Shown: positions 26,825 through 35,138 of the stretch, one piece after another
Numbering within the stretch: the first letter of the stretch is position 1
How the letters are laid out: the number at the start of each line of letters is the position of its first letter
DNA from: Microbacterium sp. LWH7-1.2
GTDB taxonomy: Bacteria; Actinomycetota; Actinomycetes; Actinomycetales; Microbacteriaceae
Length of the DNA: 64,000 bases
Direction of reading: 5' to 3'
Assembly: GCF_038397755.1 (NCBI RefSeq)
Contig: NZ_CP151637.1
Span: 1,426,001-1,490,000, forward strand
Translations under genes and position numbers: made by a program
The notes under the pieces: model-generated
What the model was told of the DNA's origin: nothing
What the model saw: only the letters and a program-made list of their open reading frames with translations
Database searches by the model: none

Positions 26825-27646
26825 GTGACAGACGTGACCTCGGACGCATACGACGACGCCTTCCTCGGCATCCCGCTTCCGCTCCCCCGTCCCCGGGACG
26901 GGCGCGACGTGCGAGAGCTGACCTACCCGCGGTTCACCGTGCTGCTCGATCCCGAGCGCCGGCTCGCGGCCGTGACCGGAGTGAACATCGACGGCGCGGC
27001 CCTGCAGGATCCGCCGCGGACCGGAGACTGGGACCTCGATCCTCGGATCCCCGCGGCGGAGCAGGCGGGGCCGGCGGTCTACTCCTCGAACGATCTGGAT
27101 CGCGGACACCTGGTGCGCCGCCGCGATCCCGGCTGGGGCACGGAGGAAGAGGCCCGCCGGGCGACGGAGGCGACGTTCAGGTATCCGAACGCGGCGCCGC
27201 AGGCGAGCGGGTTCAACCAGTCGAAGGAGCTCTGGCTCGGGCTGGAGGACCACGTGCTCGAATTCGCGGACACCACCGACGAGCGGATCAGTGTCTTCAC
27301 CGCACCGGTGCTGGCGGAGGATGACCCGCCGTACCGCGGCATCCGTGTCCCGCGACGGTTCTTCAAGGTCGCCGCGTGGACGACACGGGAAGACGGCGTG
27401 TCGCGCCTCGCGGCAGCGGGCTTCGTACTGGACCAGTCCGAGCTCATCGACCTGAGGCGGGGTGTGCTCGACGTGCCGACGCTCGGCGCCTTCCGCACGT
27501 TCCAGGTGCGGATCGCCGACATGGAGGAGATGTCGGGCGTCGATCTCGGCGCCCTCGTCGACGCGGACGTGCTCGCCCAGACGACAGTTCGCGGAGAGAG
27601 CGCGTGGCGCCCCCTCCGCGAACCGGAGGATGTCGTTCTCGGCTGA
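26825..27646 (+). CDS. DNA/RNA non-specific endonuclease
   Basis: 273 residues of the beta-beta-alpha-metal NUC family. The catalytic motif reads NDLDRGHLVRRRD (about residue 95), the metal-binding Asn lies in SGFNQSKELWLGLEDHVL, and a final strand block follows. There is no signal peptide or membrane anchor, so it appears cytoplasmic, which is unusual because many relatives are secreted or paired with an inhibitor. No inhibitor gene is evident nearby. The GTG at 26825 follows an inverted repeat that may control expression. Confidence 0.85.
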   Translation: MTDVTSDAYDDAFLGIPLPLPRPRDGRDVRELTYPRFTVLLDPERRLAAVTGVNIDGAALQDPPRTGDWDLDPRIPAAEQAGPAVYSSNDLDRGHLVRRRDPGWGTEEEARRATEATFRYPNAAPQASGFNQSKELWLGLEDHVLEFADTTDERISVFTAPVLAEDDPPYRGIRVPRRFFKVAAWTTREDGVSRLAAAGFVLDQSELIDLRRGVLDVPTLGAFRTFQVRIADMEEMSGVDLGALVDADVLAQTTVRGESAWRPLREPEDVVLG

Positions 27647-27649
27647 GGG

Positions 27650-28300
27650 CTACTCCCCCGCGAGCCCGCCGAGCAGGTGGCCGAACGAGCGCCCCTCGCC
27701 GAGGTAGTTGGCGGGGTCGAACGGATCGGAGTCGGAGGCCGGCTGGCGACGCACGATGGCGTCGGCGAGCTCCCGGGCGCCGCGGTCGATGCGCTCGCCC
27801 AGCGGGGCGACGTTGTCGGCCGACGCACCCCAGTCGCTCGACGCCGCGAACACGCCGGTCGACACGGGCTCTGCGTGCAGGTAGGTGAACAGCGGCCGGA
27901 TCGCGTAGTCGATCGCCAGCGAGTGGCGAGCGGTGCCCGCATTCGCGCCGATCAGCACGGGCTTGCCGGTGAGCGCGTCGGGGTCGAGCACGTCGATGAA
28001 CGACTTGAAGAGCCCCGAATAGCTCGTCGAGAAGATCGGCGTGACGGCGATGACCGCGTCGGCCGAGACGACCGCGTTGATCACCGACTCGAGGGCCGCA
28101 GGCGCGAACCCCGTGAGGAGGTTGTTCGTGATGTCGTGCGCGTAGTCGCGCAGTTCGAACACGTCGACCTCGATCTCGATGCCGCGCTCGGAGAGTTGCT
28201 TCGCGGTCGCGGCGGCCAGCCGGTCGGCGAGCATGCGGGTCGACGAGGGGTTCGACAGCCCCGCCGAGAGCACGGCGATGCGGCGTGCGGAGGTGGTCAT
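27650..28300 (-). CDS. NAD(P)H-dependent FMN reductase, CE1759 family
   Basis: A flavodoxin-fold reductase of 216 residues supplying reduced FMN. The N-terminal phosphate-binding loop is AGLSNPSSTRMLA and the dimer-interface motif is TPIFSTSYSGLFKSF. The ATG at 28300 lies one base beyond the stop of the luciferase-like gene, so the two are an operon. This pairing of CE1759-type reductase with CE1758-type monooxygenase is a known actinobacterial arrangement. Confidence 0.88.
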   Translation of the reverse strand: MTTSARRIAVLSAGLSNPSSTRMLADRLAAATAKQLSERGIEIEVDVFELRDYAHDITNNLLTGFAPAALESVINAVVSADAVIAVTPIFSTSYSGLFKSFIDVLDPDALTGKPVLIGANAGTARHSLAIDYAIRPLFTYLHAEPVSTGVFAASSDWGASADNVAPLGERIDRGARELADAIVRRQPASDSDPFDPANYLGEGRSFGHLLGGLAGE

Positions 28301-28301
28301 G

Positions 28302-29528
28302 TCACGCCTCCTTCCGGCCGAGGCCGAACGCCGCGCCCGCAGGCGCCGGAGTGTCCTGGTACGGGCTCGCGCCCACCAGGTTGTCGCCGCGGTTCGCACC
28401 GGGCACCGCCTGGCGCGGCGCCTCGTCGCCGTAGGTCGCGGCCACGAGGCCCGCGTGGGTGGGGGCATCCGGGACCTCCGCCGGACGGTTCTTCTGCAGC
28501 TCCTTGCGCAGCACCGGAACCACCTCGCCGCCCAGGATGTCGAGCTGTTCGAGCACGGTCTTGAGGGGCAGGCCCGCGTGGTCCATCAGGAAGAGCTGGC
28601 GCTGGTAGTCGCCGTACGTCTCACGCATCGCGGCGTACCGGTCGATCACCTGCTGCGGCGAGCCGACCGTGAGCGGCGTCATCTCGCTGAAGTCCTCGAG
28701 GGAGGGGCCGTGACCGTAGACCGGAGCATTGTCGAAGTAGGGGCGGAACTGCGTCACCGCGTCCTGCGACTTCGCCGCCATGAACACCTGCCCACCGAGG
28801 CCGACGATCGCCTGCTCGGGAGTGCCGTGGCCGTAGTGCGCGTAGCGCTGGCGGTACAGCTGGATCAGGCGCTGGTAGTGCTCCTTCGGCCAGAAGATGT
28901 TGTTCGCGAAGAAGCCGTCGCCGTAGTACGCGGCCTGCTCGGCGATCTCGGGCGTGCGGATCGAGCCGTGCCACACGAACGGCGCGACGCCGTCGAGGGG
29001 GCGCGGGGTCGACGTGAAGCCCTGCAGCGGCGTGCGGAACTGACCCTCCCAGTCCACGACGTCCTCCCGCCACAGGCGGTGGAGCAGGTTGTAGTTCTCG
29101 ATCGCGAGGGGCAGTCCCTGGCGGATGTCCTTGCCGAACCACGGATAGACCGGGCCGGTGTTGCCGCGACCGATCATGAGGTCGGTGCGACCGTCCGACA
29201 CGTGCTGCAGCATCGCGTAGTCCTCGGCGATCTTCACCGGGTCGTTCGTGGTGATGAGTGTCGTGGCCGTCGACAGGATGAGGCGCTCGGTCTGCGCCGC
29301 GATGTATGCCAGCGTCGTGGTCGGCGACGACGACCAGAACGGCGGGTTGTGGTGCTCGCCCAGGGCGAACACGTCGAGGCCCACCTCCTCGGCGTGCTGG
29401 GCGATCTTCAGGGTCGCCTTGATCCGCTCCGCCTCACTGGGTGTGGTTCCGTCGGTCGGGTCCTGGGTGATGTCGCTCACCGTGAAGATGCCGAACTGCA
29501 TTCCCGACCACGTGGTGCTCTCGCTCAC
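28302..29528 (-). CDS. LLM-class flavin monooxygenase, CE1758 family
   Basis: A luciferase-like TIM-barrel monooxygenase of 408 residues using FMNH2 from its neighbour. Conserved blocks include MQFGIFTVSDITQDP at the N-terminus, GEHHNPPFWSSSPTTTLAY, LMIGRGNTGPVYPWFG and WHGSIRTPEIAEQAAYYGDGFF. The C-terminal 60 residues are Pro/Ala-rich. The substrate is unknown. The GTG at 29528 (SESTTWSG) follows a GGAGAAG-like site, and a start at the Met of MQFGIF is the shorter alternative. Confidence 0.88.
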   Translation of the reverse strand: MSESTTWSGMQFGIFTVSDITQDPTDGTTPSEAERIKATLKIAQHAEEVGLDVFALGEHHNPPFWSSSPTTTLAYIAAQTERLILSTATTLITTNDPVKIAEDYAMLQHVSDGRTDLMIGRGNTGPVYPWFGKDIRQGLPLAIENYNLLHRLWREDVVDWEGQFRTPLQGFTSTPRPLDGVAPFVWHGSIRTPEIAEQAAYYGDGFFANNIFWPKEHYQRLIQLYRQRYAHYGHGTPEQAIVGLGGQVFMAAKSQDAVTQFRPYFDNAPVYGHGPSLEDFSEMTPLTVGSPQQVIDRYAAMRETYGDYQRQLFLMDHAGLPLKTVLEQLDILGGEVVPVLRKELQKNRPAEVPDAPTHAGLVAATYGDEAPRQAVPGANRGDNLVGASPYQDTPAPAGAAFGLGRKEA

Positions 29529-29628
29529 GATCGCTTCTCCGCTCTTTCGCCGTGCGGGTTCTCCGTCGTGCGAATCCATGCAAATGAATGTATCTCGTGC
29601 AACGTGTGCGCACCAAGAATATTCCGGA

Positions 29629-29642
29629 CCGTTTCGAAACGG
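29629..29642. promoter_or_regulatory. Perfect palindrome upstream of the monooxygenase operon
   Basis: CCGTTTCGAAACGG, about 100 bases upstream of the GTG at 29528, between two same-strand genes. A dimeric repressor site is possible. It abuts an ACGGATGC octamer. Confidence 0.45.
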
Positions 29643-29701
29643 ATGCCGCGGAGCACGAGGAGTGCGTCAGTCGGGCTGCAGCCCGCAGCACCCGTCCCCT
29701 G

Positions 29702-30586
29702 TCATCGCGCGTCGGCGAAGAGTCGAAGCATGTCCCGCACGAGCTGGTGCGGTGCGGTCTCGCACGGCGCGTGCCCGGTCTCGTAGACCGCCAGGCGCGC
29801 GCCGATGCGCTGGGCGTACGCGGCGTGCTGCGTGGTCGGCCAGAGGTCCTGCTCGCCGACGGCGATGAGCTTGGGGATGTCCACGGCGGCCACGTCGTTC
29901 GCGATGTCGGGCATCGCCATCATCAGCGCGACGACGTCGTCGACGGCGGGCCGCCGCGTGACGGCCATGCGCTCGCGGACGAACGCGATCCGCAGCGGCG
30001 GTGTGCGATTGAGGTTGTAGCGGATCCCCCAGAGGATCAGACCGGCCGCGCGATGCGGCGGCATGTCGGAAATCGGCCCGATGTGCTTCACCCCTCGGAA
30101 CACCTGGCCCGTCGCGGGCGGAGCGGCCATCAGCGTCAGGCTGGCGAAGAGGTCGGGCCGCTCGACGAGCGCCAGCTCGGCGAGCAGACCCGCGAAGCTG
30201 TAGCCGAGCACGTGAGCCGGTGTCGACCCGTCCTCCAGCACCGCGATGAGATCGTCCAGGAACAGCCGGTAGTCGTAGTGCTCGCGGGGCGGCTCGAGGT
30301 TCTCGGGACCGGCCGCCGCCGAGCCGTAGTGACCCGCGAGGTCGAACGACTCGACGCGGTACCCGGCGCTCGCGAACAGGGGGAACAGCCGGACGAAGTC
30401 CTCCTTGGAACCCGCGACGCCCGACACGAGCACAACCCGAGGAGCGTCGTCGTCGCCGAGGCGCACCCGGGCGAGCCCGCCGCTCGGCGCCGCGAGCACG
30501 TCTCGGATCGTGCCGTCGGGGAACACCCGCCAGTCGATATCGGGAATCGCCCGGTCGTCGTCGAGAGCGTCGTCGATCGTCGTCAT
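29702..30586 (-). CDS. Alpha/beta hydrolase
   Basis: 294 residues. The oxyanion region is VVLVSGVAGSKEDF, the nucleophile elbow is HVLGYSFAGLLAE (Ser near residue 146), the acid is in AVGEQDLWP and the His in ETGHAPCETAP. It is a soluble serine hydrolase of unknown substrate. The ATG at 30586 is seven bases after a TAGTCT box, so the transcript is likely leaderless. Confidence 0.85.
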   Translation of the reverse strand: MTTIDDALDDDRAIPDIDWRVFPDGTIRDVLAAPSGGLARVRLGDDDAPRVVLVSGVAGSKEDFVRLFPLFASAGYRVESFDLAGHYGSAAAGPENLEPPREHYDYRLFLDDLIAVLEDGSTPAHVLGYSFAGLLAELALVERPDLFASLTLMAAPPATGQVFRGVKHIGPISDMPPHRAAGLILWGIRYNLNRTPPLRIAFVRERMAVTRRPAVDDVVALMMAMPDIANDVAAVDIPKLIAVGEQDLWPTTQHAAYAQRIGARLAVYETGHAPCETAPHQLVRDMLRLFADAR

Positions 30587-30593
30587 CGCGCGA

Positions 30594-30599
30594 AGACTA
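30594..30599 (-). promoter_or_regulatory. -10 box of the alpha/beta hydrolase gene
   Basis: TAGTCT on the minus strand, seven bases before the ATG at 30586. Confidence 0.5.
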
Positions 30600-30682
30600 T
30601 CGTGGCGAGCGCGCTCGGAGTCGCAGCGCCCGCCATGTTGGGCAGTCGGTGTCACGCGACAGCGCCGACGGGCGCACGCGGC

Positions 30683-30688
30683 TAGTCT
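30683..30688 (+). promoter_or_regulatory. -10 box of the acyltransferase gene
   Basis: TAGTCT upstream of a short leader that carries GAGAGGT before the ATG at 30715. Confidence 0.4.
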
Positions 30689-30714
30689 GGTCTGCGCCCC
30701 GGCGAGAGGTGACG

Positions 30715-31896
30715 ATGACCGGCAGCAGCGTTCCGCCCACGGCGACCACCACCACCCCGACGGGGTCCATCGCCCGTCCGCGGCGGCGCACGCCGTTCTG
30801 GGACAACGCGCGCTTCGCGTGCATCGTGTTCGTCGTGCTCGGCCACGCCGTCCAGCGTCTGACGTACGACTCCGATATCGCGCTGGGGCTGTACCTCGTG
30901 ATCTACGCCTTCCACATGCCCGCGTTCGCGATCATCTCGGGCTACTTCTCGAAGTCGGATGCCCCGACCAAGACGCAGATGGCACGCGTGATCACCGACA
31001 TCCTGGTGCCGTACATCGTGTTCGAAGGGCTGTGGACCCTGACCAAGTGGCTGGTCGAGGGACAGGCGAACCCGAACATCACCCAGCCCTCGTGGACGCT
31101 GTGGTTCCTCCTCGCGCTCGGCATCTTCCGGCTCGTGCTCCCCTACCTGGCGCTGCTGCGCTGGCCGCTGCTGTGGACCGTCGTGATCTCGATCGGCGCC
31201 GGCTACCTGCCCAACATCGGCTCGACGTTCTCGCTGTCGCGGACCCTCGGCCTGCTGCCGTTCTTCACACTCGGGTGGTGGCTGCGTGAGCACGACGTCG
31301 TCGCGCGCCTCCGGCTGCTCGACCGCCGGCCCTGGTGGGTGCTCGCCGGAGGCCTCGCACTCTTCGCCGTCGCCGGCTGGGCGGCGTGGTTCTTCGTCGA
31401 CGACTGGCGCGCGATGAACCTGCGCGAATGGCTGTTCTACGACGAGAACTACGCCTCGATCGGCGGCACCCAGTGGTGGGCGGGCGGCGTGCGCCTCGCG
31501 CTGATGGTCGTCGCCGTGGTGCTGTCGACCGCGTTCTTCGCGCTCGTGCCGCGCGAGACCCACTGGTGGACGCACTTCGGCCAGTACACGATGTACGTCT
31601 ACCTTCTGCACTCCTTCGTGCTGTACCCGTTCCGCGAGAACGGCCTGCTGCGCAACGCCGAGCCGACGTGGCTCTGGCTGCCACTCGTGATCGTCGGATC
31701 CGTGCTCATCGCGCTGGGCCTTGCGACGAAGCCCGTGCGCCGCATCTTCCGTCCGCTGGTCGAACCGCGCCCGACGTGGCTGTTCGCCGATCGCACCCTG
31801 GCGCGCCGCGAGGGGCGGCGCAGCGACCCCACCGGATCGCGCCGACCGCGGGAGCAGCCACGGATGCCGCGACCCGATCCGCGCCAGAACGGCTGA
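30715..31896 (+). CDS. Acyltransferase-3 family membrane protein
   Basis: 393 residues with about ten membrane helices, a family that moves acyl groups across the membrane onto sugars or other surface molecules. The N-terminal signature DNARFACIVFVVLGHAVQR contains the catalytic His (near residue 43), and the second block AFHMPAFAIISGYF is typical. The last 50 residues are Arg/Pro-rich and cytoplasmic. The ATG at 30715 has a fair ribosome-binding site. An upstream in-frame GTG is less likely. Confidence 0.85.
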   Translation: MTGSSVPPTATTTTPTGSIARPRRRTPFWDNARFACIVFVVLGHAVQRLTYDSDIALGLYLVIYAFHMPAFAIISGYFSKSDAPTKTQMARVITDILVPYIVFEGLWTLTKWLVEGQANPNITQPSWTLWFLLALGIFRLVLPYLALLRWPLLWTVVISIGAGYLPNIGSTFSLSRTLGLLPFFTLGWWLREHDVVARLRLLDRRPWWVLAGGLALFAVAGWAAWFFVDDWRAMNLREWLFYDENYASIGGTQWWAGGVRLALMVVAVVLSTAFFALVPRETHWWTHFGQYTMYVYLLHSFVLYPFRENGLLRNAEPTWLWLPLVIVGSVLIALGLATKPVRRIFRPLVEPRPTWLFADRTLARREGRRSDPTGSRRPREQPRMPRPDPRQNG

Positions 31897-31921
31897 GACC
31901 TCGGCGACGTCGCCGGCTCAG
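31893..31921. terminator. Hairpin between convergent genes
   Basis: CTGAG / CTCAG enclosing the perfect palindrome CGGCGACGTCGCCG, located at the meeting point of the acyltransferase and SDR genes. Confidence 0.6.
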
Positions 31922-32766
31922 GGTCGCGGGGACGGGAACTGGGTGCGCAGCACGCCTTCGAACGACCGCTCCGGCAGCACGCGCCGCAGCGCCAGCATCA
32001 TCGTCGCCGACGGCGCGACCCTGTACCGGGCACGCGGCCGCGGCGACTCGACCGCGCGCACCACACGCTCCGCGACCTCGCGCGGCGAACACGCGAGGCG
32101 GGCGCGCGGTCCGGCGTCCCAGGTCAGCGTCAGCTCGGCCACGCGGGCGGCGAAGTCCGCCCACTGCGGGTCGTCGATCGCGTCCTCGCTGTGCTGTGCG
32201 GCGGTGTGACCGAAGCCGGTCGTGACCATGCCCGGCGCGATGAGCGACGCCTGGATGCCGAACGGCCGCAGCTCGTAGCGGAGAGCATCGGTGAACGCCT
32301 CGAGCGCGTGCTTGGTGGCGGCGTATGCGCCCATGCCCGGCATCATCCAGCGCCCGTTCATCGAGCCGATGTTCACGATGCGCCCGGCGCCGCGAGCGCG
32401 CATTCCGGGGATGACGAGCTGCGTGAGGCTCAGCATGCCGAACACGTTGGTCGCGAACATCCGCTCGACGCGGGCCACCGGCATGGCCGCCGTCGCACCG
32501 AGTTCGCTGATGCCCGCGTTGTTGACCAGCACCCCGACCGCGCCTTCGGTCTCGAGGACCGCGTGGACGGCGGAGGCGCGGGAGGCCTCGTCGGTGACGT
32601 CGAGCTCGAGGAGGCGGCATCCGTGCCTCTCGAGATCCGCGATCGCGTCGAGGCGGCGAGCCGTGGCGTAGACGCGCCAGCCGCGCAGGGCGAGGAGGGA
32701 CGCCGTCTCGCGGCCGATGCCGGTGGAACAGCCGGTCACGAGCACGCTGCGTGGGGGACGCGTCAT
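31918..32766 (-). CDS. Short-chain dehydrogenase/reductase
   Basis: 282 residues with a classical SDR layout: VLVTGCSTGIGRETASLL (cofactor loop, residues 8-25), NNAGISELG, the catalytic Ser in NIGSMNGRW and YAATKHAL with Tyr and Lys. The longer C-terminus is like retinol- or ketoreductase-type SDRs. The substrate is unknown. The ATG at 32766 gives MTRPPRSVLV. The frame extends upstream without homology. The next gene upstream on this strand is a WYL regulator, not tightly linked. Confidence 0.86.
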   Translation of the reverse strand: MTRPPRSVLVTGCSTGIGRETASLLALRGWRVYATARRLDAIADLERHGCRLLELDVTDEASRASAVHAVLETEGAVGVLVNNAGISELGATAAMPVARVERMFATNVFGMLSLTQLVIPGMRARGAGRIVNIGSMNGRWMMPGMGAYAATKHALEAFTDALRYELRPFGIQASLIAPGMVTTGFGHTAAQHSEDAIDDPQWADFAARVAELTLTWDAGPRARLACSPREVAERVVRAVESPRPRARYRVAPSATMMLALRRVLPERSFEGVLRTQFPSPRP

Positions 32767-32857
32767 GCACAACGAGTACCGGACGGACCGTCCGGGCGCA
32801 ACGGTCGCGCGCGGCGACCCGGTGGGGGAAAGTCCATCGCGTGACGGCGGACCACCG

Positions 32858-33808
32858 TCAGCCCACGGCACGCGCATAGCGCTCCGCGAGTCGCCGCAGG
32901 TGCGGCAGGAGCTCGGGCGGCGAGTCCACCGTGAAGTCCATGCCCAGCATCCCGATGTACGCGGCGATCGTCTCGAGGCTGTCGGCACCCGTGACGAGCA
33001 CCGAGGTCGACGGGTCCACCGCCTCGACCACCCCGACCGTCGGATTGATACGCGCGATCACCCGTTCCGCAGGCGCCGCGATCCGCAGTCGCGCGTGCAC
33101 GATCCATCCGCCGGCCGCGATCGACCGCAGGGCGAAGGCGGTGAAGTCTCCCCCCGGCACCGGGACGGGGTCGAAGCGGCGCCGCGTCGGCATGCGGGGC
33201 TCCATCCAGTCCAGCCGGAACGTCTCCCATTCCCCGGTGTCGGGATCGCGCGCGACGAGGTACCACCGGCGTTGCCAGCTGAGCAGTCGGTACGGCTCCA
33301 CACGTCGCGGGATGCCGCGATCGTCGAAGCGCAGCCACTCCCCGGCGTGCACGGCCTGAGCGACGGCGGCGAGCACCTGGGAGTCGACTTCGGGGTCGGG
33401 CGCGTCGGTGCCGACGTTCTCGGGCCCGCTGTCGATCGTCGCGGCGACCGCGTCGACGGTCGGCCGCAGTCGCTCGGGCAGCACCTGGAGCAGCTTCGCG
33501 AGCGCGCGGGCGCCGGCCTCATCCACGCCGGCGACCCCGCGGGCCACGCGCAACCCGATGGCCACAGCGACTGCCTCCTCGTCGTCGAGGAGCAGGGGCG
33601 GCAGTTTGCCGCCCGCCGCCAGCCGGTACGACCCGGCGCGGCCCCGCTCGGCCTCGACGGGATAGCCGAGGGAGCGCAGGCGCTCGATGTCGGTGCGGAT
33701 CGTGCGCACCGAAACGTCCAGGCGCGCCGCCAATTCCGGACCGGGCCACCGCGGGCGGCTCTGCAGCAGAGCCAGCAGCGCGAGCATCCGCGCGGATGTG
33801 TCGGCCAT
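32858..33808 (-). CDS. YafY-type HTH/WYL transcriptional regulator
   Basis: 316 residues. The N-terminal DeoR-like helix-turn-helix (MLALLALLQSRPRWPGPELA followed by VSVRTIRTDIERL) precedes a WYL ligand-sensing domain around residues 140-220 (RFDDRGIPRRVEPYRLLSW, WYLVARD) and a WCX tail. The ATG at 33808 lies 90 bases from the divergent epoxide hydrolase gene, and the interval carries two 20-base spaced direct repeats that fit a shared operator. Confidence 0.88.
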   Translation of the reverse strand: MADTSARMLALLALLQSRPRWPGPELAARLDVSVRTIRTDIERLRSLGYPVEAERGRAGSYRLAAGGKLPPLLLDDEEAVAVAIGLRVARGVAGVDEAGARALAKLLQVLPERLRPTVDAVAATIDSGPENVGTDAPDPEVDSQVLAAVAQAVHAGEWLRFDDRGIPRRVEPYRLLSWQRRWYLVARDPDTGEWETFRLDWMEPRMPTRRRFDPVPVPGGDFTAFALRSIAAGGWIVHARLRIAAPAERVIARINPTVGVVEAVDPSTSVLVTGADSLETIAAYIGMLGMDFTVDSPPELLPHLRRLAERYARAVG

Positions 33809-33821
33809 GTCGCTCGACTCA

Positions 33822-33878
33822 CCACCGATCTGGCTATCAGGCCACCGATTCAGATATCAGGAAGATAACCTGCCTGAT
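33822..33878. promoter_or_regulatory. Tandem 20-bp operator-like repeats between regulator and epoxide hydrolase
   Basis: CCACCGAT at 33822 and 33842, with TATCAGG at 33835 and 33855, repeat with a 20-base period, about two helical turns. A further CCTGAT at 33873 is the inverse of ATCAGG at 33856. This lies in the only non-coding gap between two divergent genes. Confidence 0.65.
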
Positions 33879-33898
33879 TCGACCGTAACGTCGGAGAC

Positions 33899-35041
33899 AT
33901 GAACAACGCAACCACCCCCACCGCCGCCATCCGCCCCTTCCGCATCGACGTCCCGCAGACCGACCTCGACGACCTCGCCGACCGTCTCTCGCGCACGCGG
34001 CTGCCGCAGCCGGCACCGTCCGACGACTGGGAGTCGGGCACGCCGAACGGCTACCTCGCCGAAGCGGTCGCGCGCTGGCGCGGCGGCTTCGACTGGCGCG
34101 CCGCCGAGGCGCGCATGAACGAGTTCCCGCACTTCACCACCGAGATCGACGGGCAGACCATCCACTTCCTGCACGTGCGCTCGCCGCACGCGGGGGCGAC
34201 GCCGCTGCTGCTCGCCCACACCTACCCCGGCTCGTTCGTGGACTACCTCGACATGATCGGGCCGCTCGTCGACCCGGTCGCGCACGGCGGCCGTGCCGAG
34301 GACGCCTTCGGTGTCGTCGTGCCCGACGCGCCCGGCTTCGGCTTCAGCCAGCCGGTGTCCGACTCGGGCTGGACGGTCGGGCGCGTCGCCGCCGCGTACG
34401 ACACGCTCATGCGCCGGCTCGGCTACGACTCGTACGGCATCCATGGCAGCGACAACGGCGCGATGGTCGCGCGGGAGCTCGGCCTCATCGACCCCGCGGG
34501 GTTCCTCGGGCTGCACGTGCTGCAGCTGTTCTCGTTCCCGTCGGGCGACCCGGCGGAATTCGAGCGCCTCGAGCCGCAGGACTACGCGGGCCTCGAGCAC
34601 ATGCAGTGGTTCCAGTCGGTCGGCGCCTACAACACCATGAACGCCGCCCGCCCGCAGACCATCGCCGCCGCGCTGTCGGACTCCCCGGTGGGACACCTCG
34701 CGTACGCCGAGCTGTTCAACTCCTTCGGCAACGGCACGTCGCTGGTCCCGCTCGATGCGATCCTCACCGAGGTCAGCGTCGCCTGGTTCGCCAACGCCTC
34801 GGCCGGCATGAGCCGCGCGTACCGCGACAACGCCCTGGCGGATGCCGAGCCCCGCGTGAGCGACGCGCGCACGGGTGTCGCGGTGTTCAAGGACGACTTC
34901 CAGACGATCAAGGTGTTCGCCGAGCGCGACAACACGAACATCGTGCACTGGAGCCGCTTCGAGCGCGGCGGCCACTACGCGGCGCTCGAGGTCCCCGAGC
35001 TCGTCGTCGGCGACATCCGAGCCTTCTTCGCGCGCTCCTGA
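33899..35041 (+). CDS. Epoxide hydrolase family protein
   Basis: 380 residues. The N-terminal EHN domain (PFRIDVPQTDLDDLADRLSR) precedes an alpha/beta hydrolase core. The nucleophilic Asp lies in YGIHGSDNGAMVARELG (near residue 187). The oxyanion motif reads HTYPGS where HGWPGS is usual. The C-terminal His is in RFERGGHYAALEVPE. It opens epoxides to diols. The divergent WYL regulator and the repeats in between suggest substrate-induced expression. A strong terminator follows. Confidence 0.9.
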   Translation: MNNATTPTAAIRPFRIDVPQTDLDDLADRLSRTRLPQPAPSDDWESGTPNGYLAEAVARWRGGFDWRAAEARMNEFPHFTTEIDGQTIHFLHVRSPHAGATPLLLAHTYPGSFVDYLDMIGPLVDPVAHGGRAEDAFGVVVPDAPGFGFSQPVSDSGWTVGRVAAAYDTLMRRLGYDSYGIHGSDNGAMVARELGLIDPAGFLGLHVLQLFSFPSGDPAEFERLEPQDYAGLEHMQWFQSVGAYNTMNAARPQTIAAALSDSPVGHLAYAELFNSFGNGTSLVPLDAILTEVSVAWFANASAGMSRAYRDNALADAEPRVSDARTGVAVFKDDFQTIKVFAERDNTNIVHWSRFERGGHYAALEVPELVVGDIRAFFARS

Positions 35042-35052
35042 CGCGACTCGCA

Positions 35053-35084
35053 GCCGGGGCCGCGGACGCTCCCGCGGCCCCGGC
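35053..35084 (+). terminator. Terminator of the epoxide hydrolase gene
   Basis: A perfect 13-base stem (GCCGGGGCCGCGG and its complement) with a six-base loop, followed by TTAA, 12 bases after the stop codon. Confidence 0.88.
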
Positions 35085-35126
35085 TTAACCGTGCGCAACA
35101 AACGGGCGGAGGCCGCGGCATCCGCT

Positions 35127-35132
35127 TACTCT
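35127..35132 (+). promoter_or_regulatory. -10 box of the 2OG oxygenase gene
   Basis: TACTCT with six bases to the ATG at 35139, the leaderless arrangement. Confidence 0.5.
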
Positions 35133-35138
35133 CGCAGC

